64,000 nucleotides of DNA from Photobacterium sp. GB-56 (GCF_003026105.1 NZ_PYNW01000017.1:26664-90663); one strand, 5' to 3'. Positions 41,838-52,392 are shown, counted from the stretch's first letter. Notes: generated by a model not told the origin, from the sequence alone. Numbers and translations are program-made.

Positions 41838-43052
41838 TTATTGACGATAGCTATGTAAGAAGCGCTCTAAGCGTCCCATTGCCAGTTCAAGATCATCGAC
41901 ATGAGGTAAGGTTACAATGCGGAAGTGATCCGGTTGTTTCCAGTTAAATCCGGTTCCATGCACAACAAGCACTTTCTCTTGTAGTAAAAAGTCCATTGCC
42001 ATTTTTTGGTCGTCTTGAATATTAAATTTTTTCTGATCTAATTTCGGGAATAGATACAACGCGCCTTTTGGCTTAACACAAGAAATTCCAGGGATTTGAG
42101 TTAATAAATCATAAGCTTTATTGCGCTGTTCGAGCAGGCGTCCACCCGGCAAGATTAATTCATTAATGCTTTGGTAACCACCTAATGCAGTTTGAATGGC
42201 ATGCTGCATAGGTACGTTGGCACACAAGCGCATTGATGACAGCATTTCTAACCCTTCGATGTAACCTTTAGCTCGGTGTCTTGGCCCTGAAATAACCATC
42301 CAACCTGCACGGAAACCACACACTCGGTATGACTTTGAAAGGCCATTGAAGGTTACACAAACTACATCTTCTGCTAATGGGGCAATAGAGGTATGTTGTG
42401 CACCATCGTATAGAATTTTGTCGTAGATCTCATCGGCGAAAATAATCAAATCGTGCTGACGTGCAATTTCAACCACTTCGATCAGAAAATCTCGGCTATA
42501 TACCGCACCCGTCGGGTTATTCGGATTGATTAAAACAATACCGCGAGTATTTGGCGTGATTTTTTTCTTTATATCATCAAGATCTGGATACCAATCTGAT
42601 TGTTCATCACATGTGTAGTGAACCGGTGTGCCACCAGATAATGAGACTGCTGCTGTCCATAATGGGTAATCAGGTGATGGAACCAATATTTCATCTTTAT
42701 GGTTTAGCAGTGCTTGCATTGCCATAACGATTAATTCAGAGACACCGTTACCGATATAAACATCTTCGACATCAAGATCAAGTAAGCCGCGCTTTTGGTA
42801 GTGTTGAACAACGGCTTTACGCGCAGAATAAATGCCTTTTGAATCACAGTAACCTTGGGATGTTGGTAGATTACGGATCACATCCACGAGAATTTCATCA
42901 GGGGCATCAAAACCAAACGGTGCTGGATTACCGATGTTTAGTTTGAGTATTTTTTGCCCTTCTTCTTCCATACGCTTAGCGTGTTTCAGAACGGGACCAC
43001 GTATGTCATAGCAAACATTATTAAGCTTGGATGACATCCCGAATTTTTGCAT
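41838..43052 (-). CDS. alaA: glutamate-pyruvate (alanine) aminotransferase AlaA
   Basis: A PLP-dependent class I/II aminotransferase that makes alanine from pyruvate and glutamate. The PLP lysine is in NGLSKSYRVCGFRAGW, preceded by NPNNPTGAVY and FADEIYDKILYDG. The C-terminal FRIVTLP carries the substrate-carboxylate Arg. At 404 residues it is colinear with E. coli AlaA (YfbQ). yfbR follows on the same strand after a terminator, and in E. coli the two genes are also neighbours. Confidence 0.93.
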   Translation of the reverse strand: MQKFGMSSKLNNVCYDIRGPVLKHAKRMEEEGQKILKLNIGNPAPFGFDAPDEILVDVIRNLPTSQGYCDSKGIYSARKAVVQHYQKRGLLDLDVEDVYIGNGVSELIVMAMQALLNHKDEILVPSPDYPLWTAAVSLSGGTPVHYTCDEQSDWYPDLDDIKKKITPNTRGIVLINPNNPTGAVYSRDFLIEVVEIARQHDLIIFADEIYDKILYDGAQHTSIAPLAEDVVCVTFNGLSKSYRVCGFRAGWMVISGPRHRAKGYIEGLEMLSSMRLCANVPMQHAIQTALGGYQSINELILPGGRLLEQRNKAYDLLTQIPGISCVKPKGALYLFPKLDQKKFNIQDDQKMAMDFLLQEKVLVVHGTGFNWKQPDHFRIVTLPHVDDLELAMGRLERFLHSYRQ

Positions 43053-43444
43053 ATGAGGCTTTCCTGATGATTATTAGGTATAACCACAAATTACACTATA
43101 AAAGAGGGATATAGGAACACCTTTTAGAAGATAATTATGTAAAATAGTGTTTTGTTTTCTTTTGGCAGAATGAAAATGGCGTGTTTAACTAGAATCAGCA
43201 AAGTTGAACAGAGGTTTCTGCTAGTCAGATAAGTAATACAAATGTGTTACTTCATTAGTCAGATGCTTTCTTGTGAGGTAGAATAATACATCATTCTTCT
43301 TTACTAAGAGAATTAGCAGTTATTCTCTCTCTTTAGGAAATAAGTGTCTATTCTTAGTAAGGAAAATATGTCTAAGAGAGTGACATATGTATCTTTCAGC
43401 CAGGGATGAGCCGTATTGGTGTAATAGAGCTGAGCGAGGTTATC
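43053..43444 (+). promoter_or_regulatory. alaA/men divergent promoter region with alternative hairpins
   Basis: The gap before menF holds overlapping complementary segments. TTACTAAGA (43301-43309) pairs perfectly with TCTTAGTAA (43352-43360), while CTCTCTTTAG (43327-43336), lying inside that loop, pairs with CTAAGAGAG (43372-43380) with one bulge. AGAGAAT (43307-43313) can also pair locally with ATTCTCT (43322-43328). The structures exclude one another. The complementarity is seen; a switch or attenuator role is inference. Confidence 0.35.
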
Positions 43445-44782
43445 TTGACTGCGTTACAACAAGCCGTTGAACGATTAATTGCTAAATTAGAGCAAGCATC
43501 TGCAACAACCCAGCGTATATTGGTTAAATTAGATCTATCAAAACATATCGACCTGATTGATTGGATGGATACACAAGCTTTGTATCCCAAATTCTATTGG
43601 CAATCGCGTAATTGCCGAGAAGAGGTTGTCGCGCTAGGACAAATAAAAACATTTACTGATCCTAAAGCCGCTGAGAAAGTGATTTCTAATGAGCAGCGAG
43701 TGTGGGGCGGGCGATCTTTTGATGGAAGAACAGAGCGAAATAAACGTTGTCTCTCCTCCTTTTTCTTTTTACCGCTGCTTGAATTAAGCCGTCTGGATAA
43801 TGAATGGCATATTGCTGTTAATGTCGGTGAAGATCGCGCACGTATTTTGACGGCATTACAACAGTTGATGTTTGATACATCGTTGATCAGTGGTATTCAC
43901 AGTAAAATTTTAAATCGCAGTTATACGCCAGATTTTTCTGGTTGGTCAAACATGCTGACACGAGCATTAGATGCGATTGAACATAAAGAATTTGAAAAAG
44001 TGGTGCTTGCTCGACGAACAAAGTTACAGCTTGATAAACCTGTATCACCCGCTCAATTACTGAAAGCGAGTTGCGCTAATAACAGCAATAGTTTTCACTT
44101 TTTACTGGCGCTGGATGAAAAGCATGGCTTTATGGGCTCAACGCCAGAACGTTTATTTCAACGCCATGAACATGCGATACAAACTGAAGCGTTGGCAGGT
44201 ACGATTGGGCGTGGTAAAGATGATGTAGAAGATCAGCAATTAGCACAATGGTTATTATCTGATAATAAAAATCGCTACGAAAATCGTTTAGTGGTTGATG
44301 ATATTGTTAATCGATTAGTGCCCTGTAGCCAATCGATGAATGTGTCTCAAACTCCTGAGTTGGTTCAACTACGTAAAGTCCAGCATTTAAAGCGAAGTAT
44401 TGATGCTGAATTAAATAGTGGCGTCTTTAGTGCAGATCTATTAGAAAATTTACAACCAACCGCTGCGATTGCTGGATTACCTCGTGATCCTGCGCTTCAT
44501 TTTATTGCTGAAAACGAACCTTTTTCTCGCGGTTGGTATAGTGGTGCGGTGGGTTATATTAGCCAGCAGCATAGTGAGTTTTGTGTGGCTATTCGTAGTG
44601 CATTAATCATTGAAGGTGAAGTTCATTTATTTGCAGGAGCAGGCATTGTACCGGGCTCAGTAGCAGAAAGTGAATGGAAAGAACTTGATCGAAAAACATC
44701 AACACTCTGTAGTTTATTTGAGCAAGAGACGGATAGCTCGTTAGCTGCTGAAATGGAGTATAAAAGCGCATCATGCAATTAA
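43445..44782 (+). CDS. menF: isochorismate synthase MenF
   Basis: MenF converts chorismate to isochorismate, the first step of menaquinone synthesis. The chorismate-binding fold shows FEKVVLARRTKL, GSTPERLFQR, ALAGTIGRG, LQPTAAIAGLPRD and the C-terminal AGAGIVPGS. The longest frame begins with ATG 43406, whose upstream AGGG is too close. A GAGG at 43436-43439 followed by five bases and TTG at 43445 gives an N-terminus (TALQQAVERLIAKL) that aligns with E. coli MenF; that start gives 445 residues. ATG 43406 (458 residues) is the alternative. It overlaps menD by ten bases. Confidence 0.92.
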   Translation: MTALQQAVERLIAKLEQASATTQRILVKLDLSKHIDLIDWMDTQALYPKFYWQSRNCREEVVALGQIKTFTDPKAAEKVISNEQRVWGGRSFDGRTERNKRCLSSFFFLPLLELSRLDNEWHIAVNVGEDRARILTALQQLMFDTSLISGIHSKILNRSYTPDFSGWSNMLTRALDAIEHKEFEKVVLARRTKLQLDKPVSPAQLLKASCANNSNSFHFLLALDEKHGFMGSTPERLFQRHEHAIQTEALAGTIGRGKDDVEDQQLAQWLLSDNKNRYENRLVVDDIVNRLVPCSQSMNVSQTPELVQLRKVQHLKRSIDAELNSGVFSADLLENLQPTAAIAGLPRDPALHFIAENEPFSRGWYSGAVGYISQQHSEFCVAIRSALIIEGEVHLFAGAGIVPGSVAESEWKELDRKTSTLCSLFEQETDSSLAAEMEYKSASCN

Positions 44783-46500
44783 CCTTATCGAATAGTCTTT
44801 CTTATAGGGCTGCATTAAATAGTTGTTGGGCTGAGCTGATACTTGAAGAGTTAGTCCGACAAGGTGTTCAACATGTTTGTATTGCGCCAGGTTCTCGTTC
44901 CACACCATTGACGTTAGCGGCAGCAAAGCAGTCAAAACTGACTATTCACACTCATTTTGATGAACGTGGTTTAGGCTTTCTCGCATTAGGTTTAGCCAAA
45001 GCATCACAAACCCCCATTGCGGTGATTGTGACATCAGGTACAGCAGTCGCTAATTTATTACCTGCCGTTGCTGAATCTGGGCTAACAAAAGAAAAATTAG
45101 TGCTGTTAACCTCAGATCGTCCTGTTGAATTACTGCAATGTGGCGCAAATCAAGCCATACGCCAGCATGGTATTTTTTCGCAACATGTAACAGAGTTTGT
45201 TGATCTACCCGCCCCTACACTTGATATCTCTCCTAATTGGTTATTAGGCGTGGTTGATGAGTTGATGCATCAACAGCAGTTACGTGGCGGAGCCATCCAT
45301 TTAAATTGTCATTACCCTGAGCCGCTATATGGTGAGGCGATAGATTTTTCGGCCTATCTAGCGCCAGTTAAAAAGTGGCAGGCAACGGTATTACCGTATT
45401 GCCAACATCAACAAGCGACTAGCGCTGATATCGTCATTGATTCAGTGCAATGGCAGCGGTTGTGCGACAAAAAAGGCATAATTGTTGCGGGTAAGTTAGC
45501 GACCAATGAACTTGCTGATGTGAAAGCGTTAGCAGCCCGATTAGGCTGGCCATTATTGGTCGATCCTCAAGCTGGAGGCTCGAGCGAATATGCGGGGTTT
45601 GATGGTTGGTTACAAAATCCAGCCTGTGCCGAAGTTTTGTCTCAAGCACAAGTATTACTGCAATTTAGTGCACGGATTGTTTCTAAACGTTTATTACAGT
45701 TTATTGGCGATCAGCCGTGGGATGATTATTGGTTAATCGATCCACAACAAGGACGTTTAGACCCTCATCATCATTCTGGTTCTCGTATTCAAGCGAATGT
45801 GAGCGCGTGGACTTGTGCAGCGCTTCTTGATGAAAAAACATCACCACATAGTGGATGGGCATTACCGTTAGTGGGCGCGTCTAAGCGTTATCGTGAAATA
45901 GCGAAGCAGCATTGTGACAATTTATCTGAAATGTCATTAGCGACATTATTGAGAGATTGGCTCGCACCTGATTCTGAGTTGTTTCTCGGTAATAGCATGA
46001 TTGTTCGACTGCTAGATATGTTTGGTGATTTACCAACTACAGCGACATTTACCAACCGTGGTGCATCAGGTATTGATGGATTAATAGCAACAGCGGCTGG
46101 TGTGCAACGCGCTAGAAAAGCACCATTAGTGATGCTATTAGGCGATACGTCATTTTTATACGATCTTAATTCTCTCGCATTATTAAAACAAACTGCATTA
46201 CCTATGGTCGTGGTGGTTACGAATAATGATGGTGGCGGTATTTTTGATATGTTACCAGTACCAGAGCAGCAAAAAGATGATTTTTATCGTATGCCTCATG
46301 GTTTTGAATTTAGCCATGCAGCTGCCATGTTTGGATTTAACTATCAAAGCCCAACAACAGTTGCTGAAGCCCAAACTGCGGTAGTGAATGCACAACAAGT
46401 TAACCAGACAACGATCATCGAAATTAAAACGCCTGCTGGAGAAGCTGGGCAGATGTTAAAAGAGATCTTTTCTGAGGTAAAACGTGCGTCTTTACTCTGA
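44773..46500 (+). CDS. menD: SEPHCHC synthase MenD
   Basis: MenD is a thiamine-diphosphate enzyme that joins 2-oxoglutarate-derived succinic semialdehyde to isochorismate. The N-terminal segment HVCIAPGSRSTPLTLAA, the ThDP glutamate region THFDERGLGF and the C-terminal ThDP/Mg motif (LLGDTSFLYDLNSL through NNDGGGIFDMLP) are present. It has 575 residues. It overlaps menF at its start and menH at its end (17 bases), indicating a tightly coupled operon. Confidence 0.95.
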   Translation: MQLTLSNSLSYRAALNSCWAELILEELVRQGVQHVCIAPGSRSTPLTLAAAKQSKLTIHTHFDERGLGFLALGLAKASQTPIAVIVTSGTAVANLLPAVAESGLTKEKLVLLTSDRPVELLQCGANQAIRQHGIFSQHVTEFVDLPAPTLDISPNWLLGVVDELMHQQQLRGGAIHLNCHYPEPLYGEAIDFSAYLAPVKKWQATVLPYCQHQQATSADIVIDSVQWQRLCDKKGIIVAGKLATNELADVKALAARLGWPLLVDPQAGGSSEYAGFDGWLQNPACAEVLSQAQVLLQFSARIVSKRLLQFIGDQPWDDYWLIDPQQGRLDPHHHSGSRIQANVSAWTCAALLDEKTSPHSGWALPLVGASKRYREIAKQHCDNLSEMSLATLLRDWLAPDSELFLGNSMIVRLLDMFGDLPTTATFTNRGASGIDGLIATAAGVQRARKAPLVMLLGDTSFLYDLNSLALLKQTALPMVVVVTNNDGGGIFDMLPVPEQQKDDFYRMPHGFEFSHAAAMFGFNYQSPTTVAEAQTAVVNAQQVNQTTIIEIKTPAGEAGQMLKEIFSEVKRASLL

Positions 46501-47293
46501 AGCATTTGGAAAATGCCCGCAAGCAGGCCAACCCGTGATTGTTTTTCTTCATGGGCTATTAGGCTCAGGGCGGGACTGGCGATTAATTACTTCAGCACTA
46601 ATGCATCACTATTGTTGTGTAACTATCGATCTGCCTGGGCATGGCTTTAGTGCGTCAGTATCTATGCCACTAGATGATTCTGATATTGGCTTTAAACAGA
46701 GTTATCAGGCGATACTCAAAACGTTGGAACACCGTGGTATTCAACGTTTCGTTTTGGTAGGGTATTCGTTAGGTGCGCGACTTGCTATGTATCTGGCAAC
46801 GCAATTATCAAATGAGGATACCACGAAGCGTGGGCCAAGGTTGCAAGGTATCTTTTTAGAAGGTGGGCACTTTGGATTACCGCTTTCAGACCGTGCGGCG
46901 CGTCTTGATAATGATAAAACATGGGCTGCACGTTTTTCTCAACAATCTCTAATTTCAGTGCTGAATGATTGGTATCAACAAACTGTTTTTTCATCACTGA
47001 ACCATGACCAAAGACAAAGCTTAGTCGCTAAACGTAGTGATAACCTTGGCCAAGGTGTCGCGAATATGTTGCTAGCAACGTCATTATCTAAACAACCATT
47101 ATTACTCACACCGCTACAAAACTTAAAATTACCCGTTCGTTATGTTTGTGGTGAATATGATGCGAAATTTCGTCAGATCGCTATGCAATCAGAGCTAAGC
47201 GTAGAAGTGATCCCTGATGCTGGGCATAATATTCATGTAGAACAACCACATGCATTTACATCTGCCTTATCTGCTTTTATTCAAAAGTTGTAA
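46484..47293 (+). CDS. menH: SHCHC synthase MenH (alpha/beta hydrolase)
   Basis: MenH removes pyruvate from the MenD product to give SHCHC. It is an alpha/beta-hydrolase: oxyanion region FLHGLLGSGRDW, nucleophile elbow VGYSLGARLAMYL with the catalytic Ser, acid in CGEYDAKF and final His in PDAGHNIHVEQP. It has 269 residues from a GTG start at 46484, with TGAGG seven bases upstream inside menD. In E. coli and many vibrios menB follows; here only 90 non-coding bases separate it from menC. Confidence 0.92.
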   Translation: MRLYSEAFGKCPQAGQPVIVFLHGLLGSGRDWRLITSALMHHYCCVTIDLPGHGFSASVSMPLDDSDIGFKQSYQAILKTLEHRGIQRFVLVGYSLGARLAMYLATQLSNEDTTKRGPRLQGIFLEGGHFGLPLSDRAARLDNDKTWAARFSQQSLISVLNDWYQQTVFSSLNHDQRQSLVAKRSDNLGQGVANMLLATSLSKQPLLLTPLQNLKLPVRYVCGEYDAKFRQIAMQSELSVEVIPDAGHNIHVEQPHAFTSALSAFIQKL

Positions 47294-47382
47294 CGAGCCA
47301 TTGTAATTAAAGTGATTTAATATGCCGTTAGACTAAGGTTTAGCGTGTTTTATGCTCTGGTATTAATTAAAGGTTATCAAGA

Positions 47383-48357
47383 ATGCGCAGCGTTAAGTTA
47401 TATCGATATCAGTTACCGATGGATTCTGGTGTTATTTTACGTGATCAACGTTTAGTAACACGTGAAGGTTTGGTTGTCGAACTTACTCAAGGTGACAAAG
47501 TTGGTGTAGGTGAAATTGCGCCACTGCCTGAGTTTAGCAATGAAACGCTAGAGCAAGCGTTAGATCAAACAAAACAACTAGTTGAACATTGGCTTGAAGG
47601 GAAAGATATCCATATCAACGATGCTTATCCCTCTGTTGCCTTTGGTTTTAGTTGTGCAATGGCAGAGTTAGCGGGCGAATTACCTCTTACTGCAAACTAT
47701 GCGGTAGCGCCATTATGCTCCGGTGATCCTGACGAGTTGATTGAACGTTTAAATACCGAAAATGGTGATAAAGTCGCTAAAATTAAAGTCGGTATGTATG
47801 AAGCGGTGCGTGATGGTATTGTTGCTAATATGTTTATTGAAGCGATCCCTGAGGTTCAGTTACGTTTAGATGCTAACCGTAGATGGACACCGCTTAAAGC
47901 ACAGCAGTTTGCTAAATATGTGAAGCCTGAAAATCGGCAAGGGATCGCGTTTTTAGAAGAGCCTTGTATTGATCCTCAAGATAGCCTGATTTTTGCAGAG
48001 CAAACAGGTATTAATATTGCCTGGGATGAAACTGTCCGCGAGCCTCATTTTGAAGTAAAAGCACAACCAGGTGTTGCGGCAATTATTATCAAGCCCACAC
48101 TAACTGGTAGCTTAGCCCGTTGTATCGAGCTGGTGGAACAAGCTCAAGCGGCAGGGTTAACGGCAGTGATTAGTTCAAGTTTGGAATCAAGCCTAGGATT
48201 AAATCAGTTAGCACGTTTCGCCCAGTGGCAGACACCCAATGTTATCCCTGGTCTAGATACCATGCAGTTGTTTAAAGCACAATTGGTGACACCTTGGCCG
48301 GATAGTGAACTTCCAATGATTTCTTTAGCAGAATTAGACCTAGTATGGCAGAAATAA
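47383..48357 (+). CDS. menC: o-succinylbenzoate synthase MenC
   Basis: MenC dehydrates SHCHC to o-succinylbenzoate. It belongs to the enolase superfamily: KIKVGMY carries the catalytic Lys of the KxK motif, RLDANRRW and FLEEPC provide metal-ligand acids, and AWDETVRE follows. IIKPTLTG contains the second catalytic Lys. It has 324 residues, close to E. coli MenC (320). Its 3' end overlaps menE by 13 bases. Confidence 0.93.
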   Translation: MRSVKLYRYQLPMDSGVILRDQRLVTREGLVVELTQGDKVGVGEIAPLPEFSNETLEQALDQTKQLVEHWLEGKDIHINDAYPSVAFGFSCAMAELAGELPLTANYAVAPLCSGDPDELIERLNTENGDKVAKIKVGMYEAVRDGIVANMFIEAIPEVQLRLDANRRWTPLKAQQFAKYVKPENRQGIAFLEEPCIDPQDSLIFAEQTGINIAWDETVREPHFEVKAQPGVAAIIIKPTLTGSLARCIELVEQAQAAGLTAVISSSLESSLGLNQLARFAQWQTPNVIPGLDTMQLFKAQLVTPWPDSELPMISLAELDLVWQK

Positions 48358-49781
48358 AACACGATTTTCTAACATGGCCTTGGCAGCGATGGGCTGCAGA
48401 ACGCCCATCAGATATAGCCATCTCTTTAGGTGATAAAACGCGTGATGCACAAACGTACACCTGGGCAGATGTCTCTTCAAACGTTGATGATTACGCACAA
48501 GGGTTAGTCGAGCAGGGCGTTAAGCGTGATCAACTTGTGGCCGTCATCGCTGATAATTCGATCCAAGTATTATGGCTGATGCTTGCTATTTTTCGAGTGG
48601 GGGCACGCTATGTAGGGCTTAACCCGAAGTTGTCTTCTTCTGAATTGCAGCAACAGTTAGTGGTACTCGATAATGACTATATTTGGTCGGATAGTGAACA
48701 CGATATAACAGCGCTAACTGGGCAAAATATTGTTCTGCAATTCCCCACTGTTGCACGTATGGTACCTGTGACATGGCAAGAGCATCGTCCAATGACACTG
48801 ACTTTAACATCAGGTTCATCGGGTGTACCCAAGGCAGTGGTTCATAATGCCGAGTCACATTTAGCCAGTGCTTCTGGCTTGCTGAGTCAAATGACATTCA
48901 CAGCAGAGGATAGTTGGTTATTGTCATTACCGTTATTCCACATTTCGGGTTTAGCGATTGTATGGCGCTGGTTATATCGCGGAGCATGTTTAGTTATTGT
49001 CGATAAGGCACAGCAGCAACAAGCATTGCATTGGGTGACTCACGCATCATTAGTACCAACGCAATTACAACGTCTGCTCGAGAGTATTGATAATACGGCA
49101 GCACCATCATCGATGATGCTAAAACAGGTGTTATTAGGTGGTGCACATATCCCAGTTACTCTCACTAATAAAGCGCACAATGCTGGTATTAGCTGTTGGT
49201 GTGGTTACGGTATGACGGAAATGGCATCAACAATATCGGCTAAACAAGCGAATGAGAGTAGTGGTGTCGGTAACGTATTACCGAATAGAGAATTACTTTT
49301 ACGTGATGGTGAGATCTTAGTTCGAGGCAAAACCTTGTGCTTGGGGTATTACCGCAACCATACTATTTTTTCTATTTTAGATAACCATGGTCACGACGGG
49401 GAATGGTTTGCAACTAAAGACATGGGTGAGTGGCATGATGATGAGCTATTTATTCATGGTCGCGCAGATAACATGTTTATTTCTGGTGGAGAGAATGTTC
49501 AACCAGAAGATATTGAAGCGGTACTGTTACAGTATTCAGAGATAGAGCAAGCTGTTGTTTTACCCATTGATGATTATGACTTTGGTCAACGACCGGTTGC
49601 TATTGTGAAAACAACTTGCCCGATGGATGCGGTATTTATTGATCATGTGATGACTTATATGGCAGATAAAGTGGCTGCGTTTAAGCGCCCAGTTCGTTAT
49701 CTTGCTTTACCTGATGGCGATATTTATCAAGGGATTAAACTCTCTCGGACGAAATTAGCCGACTGGTTATCTAAGCAATAA
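48345..49781 (+). CDS. menE: o-succinylbenzoate-CoA ligase MenE
   Basis: MenE activates o-succinylbenzoate with ATP and CoA. It is an ANL-superfamily adenylating enzyme with the P-loop [14 protein letters not shown], the A5 motif [10 protein letters not shown], the A7-A8 region [19 protein letters not shown] and a C-terminal Lys in [11 protein letters not shown]. It has 478 residues. It is the last gene of the cluster and is followed by a terminator. Its product is the substrate of MenB, which is not encoded in this cluster. Confidence 0.94.
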   Translation: MAEIKHDFLTWPWQRWAAERPSDIAISLGDKTRDAQTYTWADVSSNVDDYAQGLVEQGVKRDQLVAVIADNSIQVLWLMLAIFRVGARYVGLNPKLSSSELQQQLVVLDNDYIWSDSEHDITALTGQNIVLQFPTVARMVPVTWQEHRPMTLTLTSGSSGVPKAVVHNAESHLASASGLLSQMTFTAEDSWLLSLPLFHISGLAIVWRWLYRGACLVIVDKAQQQQALHWVTHASLVPTQLQRLLESIDNTAAPSSMMLKQVLLGGAHIPVTLTNKAHNAGISCWCGYGMTEMASTISAKQANESSGVGNVLPNRELLLRDGEILVRGKTLCLGYYRNHTIFSILDNHGHDGEWFATKDMGEWHDDELFIHGRADNMFISGGENVQPEDIEAVLLQYSEIEQAVVLPIDDYDFGQRPVAIVKTTCPMDAVFIDHVMTYMADKVAAFKRPVRYLALPDGDIYQGIKLSRTKLADWLSKQ

Positions 49782-49783
49782 TA

Positions 49784-49816
49784 AAAAGGCGAAGCTAATA
49801 TAGCTTCGCCTTTTTA
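49784..49816. terminator. bidirectional terminator after menE
   Basis: AAAAAGGCGAAGCTA pairs with TAGCTTCGCCTTTTT around a short loop, between convergent genes. Confidence 0.92.
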
Positions 49817-49852
49817 ATCTATTTGTTAGTTAGAACCTAACAAAGAAGAGCA

Positions 49853-51727
49853 CTATTTTCTATCGCCCCGTAATTGCGTTACTTGTTGATATAACAATTG
49901 GCTATTTGCCTCTTGGGAAGATAGACACTCCCCAGCGACGATAGTGACTTGTGACCAGAAACGTTTTGGCCATTTTAATAAAGCAACGCCACCCTCTCGA
50001 CTAAAATAACTTCCCCATAGCCCCTGCAGTGCCACAGGGATCACCGTGACATTCGAACGTTTAATGATTAAATCAATGCCACGCATAAACGGGGCTATTT
50101 CGCCATCAAAGGTGAGCTGTCCTTCTGGAAAAACACAAACAATATCGCCATTATCCAAATGTTCTGACACTTTTGAAAAAGCATTACGAATAGATGTACG
50201 GTCATTCGCATCGACAGGAATCGCCTTACATGCTTTACAGAAGGATTTGACCAATGGCAGGTTATAAATATCACGGTCCATCAAAAAGCGGATAGGGCGT
50301 GGGCAGCTGCCTGCTAATAGTAATGCATCCATGTAGCTGACATGATTACAGACAAGTAACACACCACCTTGTTCAGGAATATTATTCAAATTCTGTTTTT
50401 TTACACGATACATCGTATGAGTGATCATCCAAACCACAAAGCGCCAAAAAAAATCAGGGGCTTGGAAGTAGATATAGACAACAACTAATGAATTAACCGC
50501 CGCTAAGATTAAGAAGAACTCTGGAATGGAAAGCTTTAAAACAGATAAGAAGACAATGGCTGAAATAGCACTGACAACCATAAATACAGCATTCCATATA
50601 TTATTTGCTGCAATGATTTGTGCACGTTCATCTTCTTTAGAGCGCTGCTGCATTAAGGCATAAAGCGGAACAATAAAAATACCGCCAGCAATACCGAGTA
50701 AAAGCAATGACGCAAAGATTGGCCATAGGCTTGGTGCCGTCATAAACGCCATTAGGCTCTGAGTTTGCACTGTAGTTGCTGGGGCGAGGAAATATAAACC
50801 TGAACCAAATAACGTGATCCCTAAACTACCAATAGGTACTATTCCTGGGTCTATACGGTGTTGAGATAAGCGATCACAACACATTGAGCCAATAGCAATA
50901 CCAATAGAAAATAGCATCAGTAAGAAAGAGACCGAAGCGGCATTACCACCAAGGCTGATTTTTGCATAATTAGGGAATTGGGTGAGATAGCAAGCCCCTA
51001 AAAACCAAAACCAACTAATCCCCATAATACATTGGAAAATCGTTTTATCTTGTCGTGCAATAGCCATGGTTGAACGAGTTTGTTTAATCGGTTGCCATTT
51101 GAACGTTGTTTTCTTTACCGTAGGTGGCGCGCTCGGAATAGCAAGAGATGTGAGATAGCCTAATATCGCAAAAAAGATCACGGCTCCTGCAGCAATATAG
51201 TGAGCGTTATGGCTGTCGGCAATAAAACCTGCGAGCAATGTGCCAAGTAAAATAGCTAAAAAGGTCCCTGTTTCAACCAAAGCGTTACCTGATATTAACT
51301 CTTCTGATTTTAAGTGCTGGGGAAGTAAGGCATATTTTGCAGGCCCGAAGAAAGCTGATTGGGTTCCCATCAAAAAGAGCAACACCAGAAGGGCGGAATA
51401 ACTGTGATAGAAAAAGGCTATTGCAGCAAGGCTCATTATCACAATTTCAGCGAGTTTAACTCGGCGCATGATCATTGCTTTATCGTATTGATCGGCAATA
51501 ACACCAGCAGAGGCTGAAAATAAAAAGAAAGGTAAAATAAATAACCCAGCGGCAATGTTAATCAGTAAATTAGCACTCAGTGGAAGGGTATCAACAGAAG
51601 CGTAAGCGATCAGGATTAATAATATATTTTTGTAAACATTATCATTAAATGCCCCAAGTGCCTGCGTTAAAAAATACGGTAAGAAACGCCGTTTGGTTAG
51701 AAGACTCGATTGGGGCTTTGTGGTCAT
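49853..51727 (-). CDS. MFS lysophospholipid transporter fused to 1-acylglycerophosphate acyltransferase
   Basis: The first about 420 residues form a twelve-helix MFS transporter like LplT (FLTQALGAFNDNVYKNILLIL, GTQSAFFGPAKYALLPQ), which flips lysophospholipids inward across the inner membrane. The last about 190 residues are a PlsC-type acyltransferase with the HX4D motif NHVSYMD near residue 460 and FPEGQLTFDG near residue 535. The pair would import and re-acylate lysophospholipids. E. coli has separate lplT and aas genes; here the acyl-ACP synthetase part of Aas is missing. It lies 17 bases after tetR and is probably controlled by it. Confidence 0.88.
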   Translation of the reverse strand: MTTKPQSSLLTKRRFLPYFLTQALGAFNDNVYKNILLILIAYASVDTLPLSANLLINIAAGLFILPFFLFSASAGVIADQYDKAMIMRRVKLAEIVIMSLAAIAFFYHSYSALLVLLFLMGTQSAFFGPAKYALLPQHLKSEELISGNALVETGTFLAILLGTLLAGFIADSHNAHYIAAGAVIFFAILGYLTSLAIPSAPPTVKKTTFKWQPIKQTRSTMAIARQDKTIFQCIMGISWFWFLGACYLTQFPNYAKISLGGNAASVSFLLMLFSIGIAIGSMCCDRLSQHRIDPGIVPIGSLGITLFGSGLYFLAPATTVQTQSLMAFMTAPSLWPIFASLLLLGIAGGIFIVPLYALMQQRSKEDERAQIIAANNIWNAVFMVVSAISAIVFLSVLKLSIPEFFLILAAVNSLVVVYIYFQAPDFFWRFVVWMITHTMYRVKKQNLNNIPEQGGVLLVCNHVSYMDALLLAGSCPRPIRFLMDRDIYNLPLVKSFCKACKAIPVDANDRTSIRNAFSKVSEHLDNGDIVCVFPEGQLTFDGEIAPFMRGIDLIIKRSNVTVIPVALQGLWGSYFSREGGVALLKWPKRFWSQVTIVAGECLSSQEANSQLLYQQVTQLRGDRK

Positions 51728-51744
51728 TTACGCTATCTCTATTA

Positions 51745-52338
51745 CTAATTCCACTTATTTAGATAAGTATTTAAAAGGTTATCAATAAGTGCTTTGCCGT
51801 CAACAGGCGTCGAGGTAAATAGCTTATCATCAACAGTCAGTAGTGTAATACCGTGAACACCAGCCCAAATAACACGGCTTGTTTCCAGTACTTCTTCTTT
51901 AGACATGTTAATGCTAACTTGACCAATCAATGATTCCAACATGCCCGTCATGTTATTGATTCGATCTGATTGCCATTCTGGTAAATCTTCACCATTCATG
52001 GTGTGTTGGAAGATTAACTGCCAGCGGTATGGATGAGCAATTGCAAAGTCGAGATAACAATATGCGAGACTACGAAGTGCCTGCTCTGGATTGGTTGCAC
52101 CTGTTAAACACGTCTGTGCTTCTTGAGATAATTCATCAAGTGTTTGGGCAACTGCGTGTAGTAACAGTAAATTATAGTTACCGAATACATTCACTAATGT
52201 ACTTGGAACATAGCCAATCATAGCGGCGACTTTACGTAAACTTAGCTCATGGTGAGGGTGCTCATTGAGAAAGTTTTTTACCTGCTCCAGTGTCATGCTT
52301 ACCAACTCTTCACGAGTATGGTCATTTCTTCTTGCCAT
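51745..52338 (-). CDS. TetR family transcriptional regulator
   Basis: A 197-residue TetR-type repressor with an N-terminal helix-turn-helix (LSLRKVAAMIGYVPSTLVNVFGNYNLLL) and a C-terminal ligand domain with a WAGVHGITLL segment, typical of the TetR_C_33/WHG group. The next gene on the strand, 17 bases on, is the LplT-PlsC fusion, so a lipid-related ligand is plausible but unproven. A palindrome 55-77 bases upstream is a probable autoregulatory operator. Confidence 0.88.
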   Translation of the reverse strand: MARRNDHTREELVSMTLEQVKNFLNEHPHHELSLRKVAAMIGYVPSTLVNVFGNYNLLLLHAVAQTLDELSQEAQTCLTGATNPEQALRSLAYCYLDFAIAHPYRWQLIFQHTMNGEDLPEWQSDRINNMTGMLESLIGQVSINMSKEEVLETSRVIWAGVHGITLLTVDDKLFTSTPVDGKALIDNLLNTYLNKWN

Positions 52339-52392
52339 GGGTATTACTCTTTGATGTGTTTGCTTATCGTATTTTAAAAACTAACGTTATTA

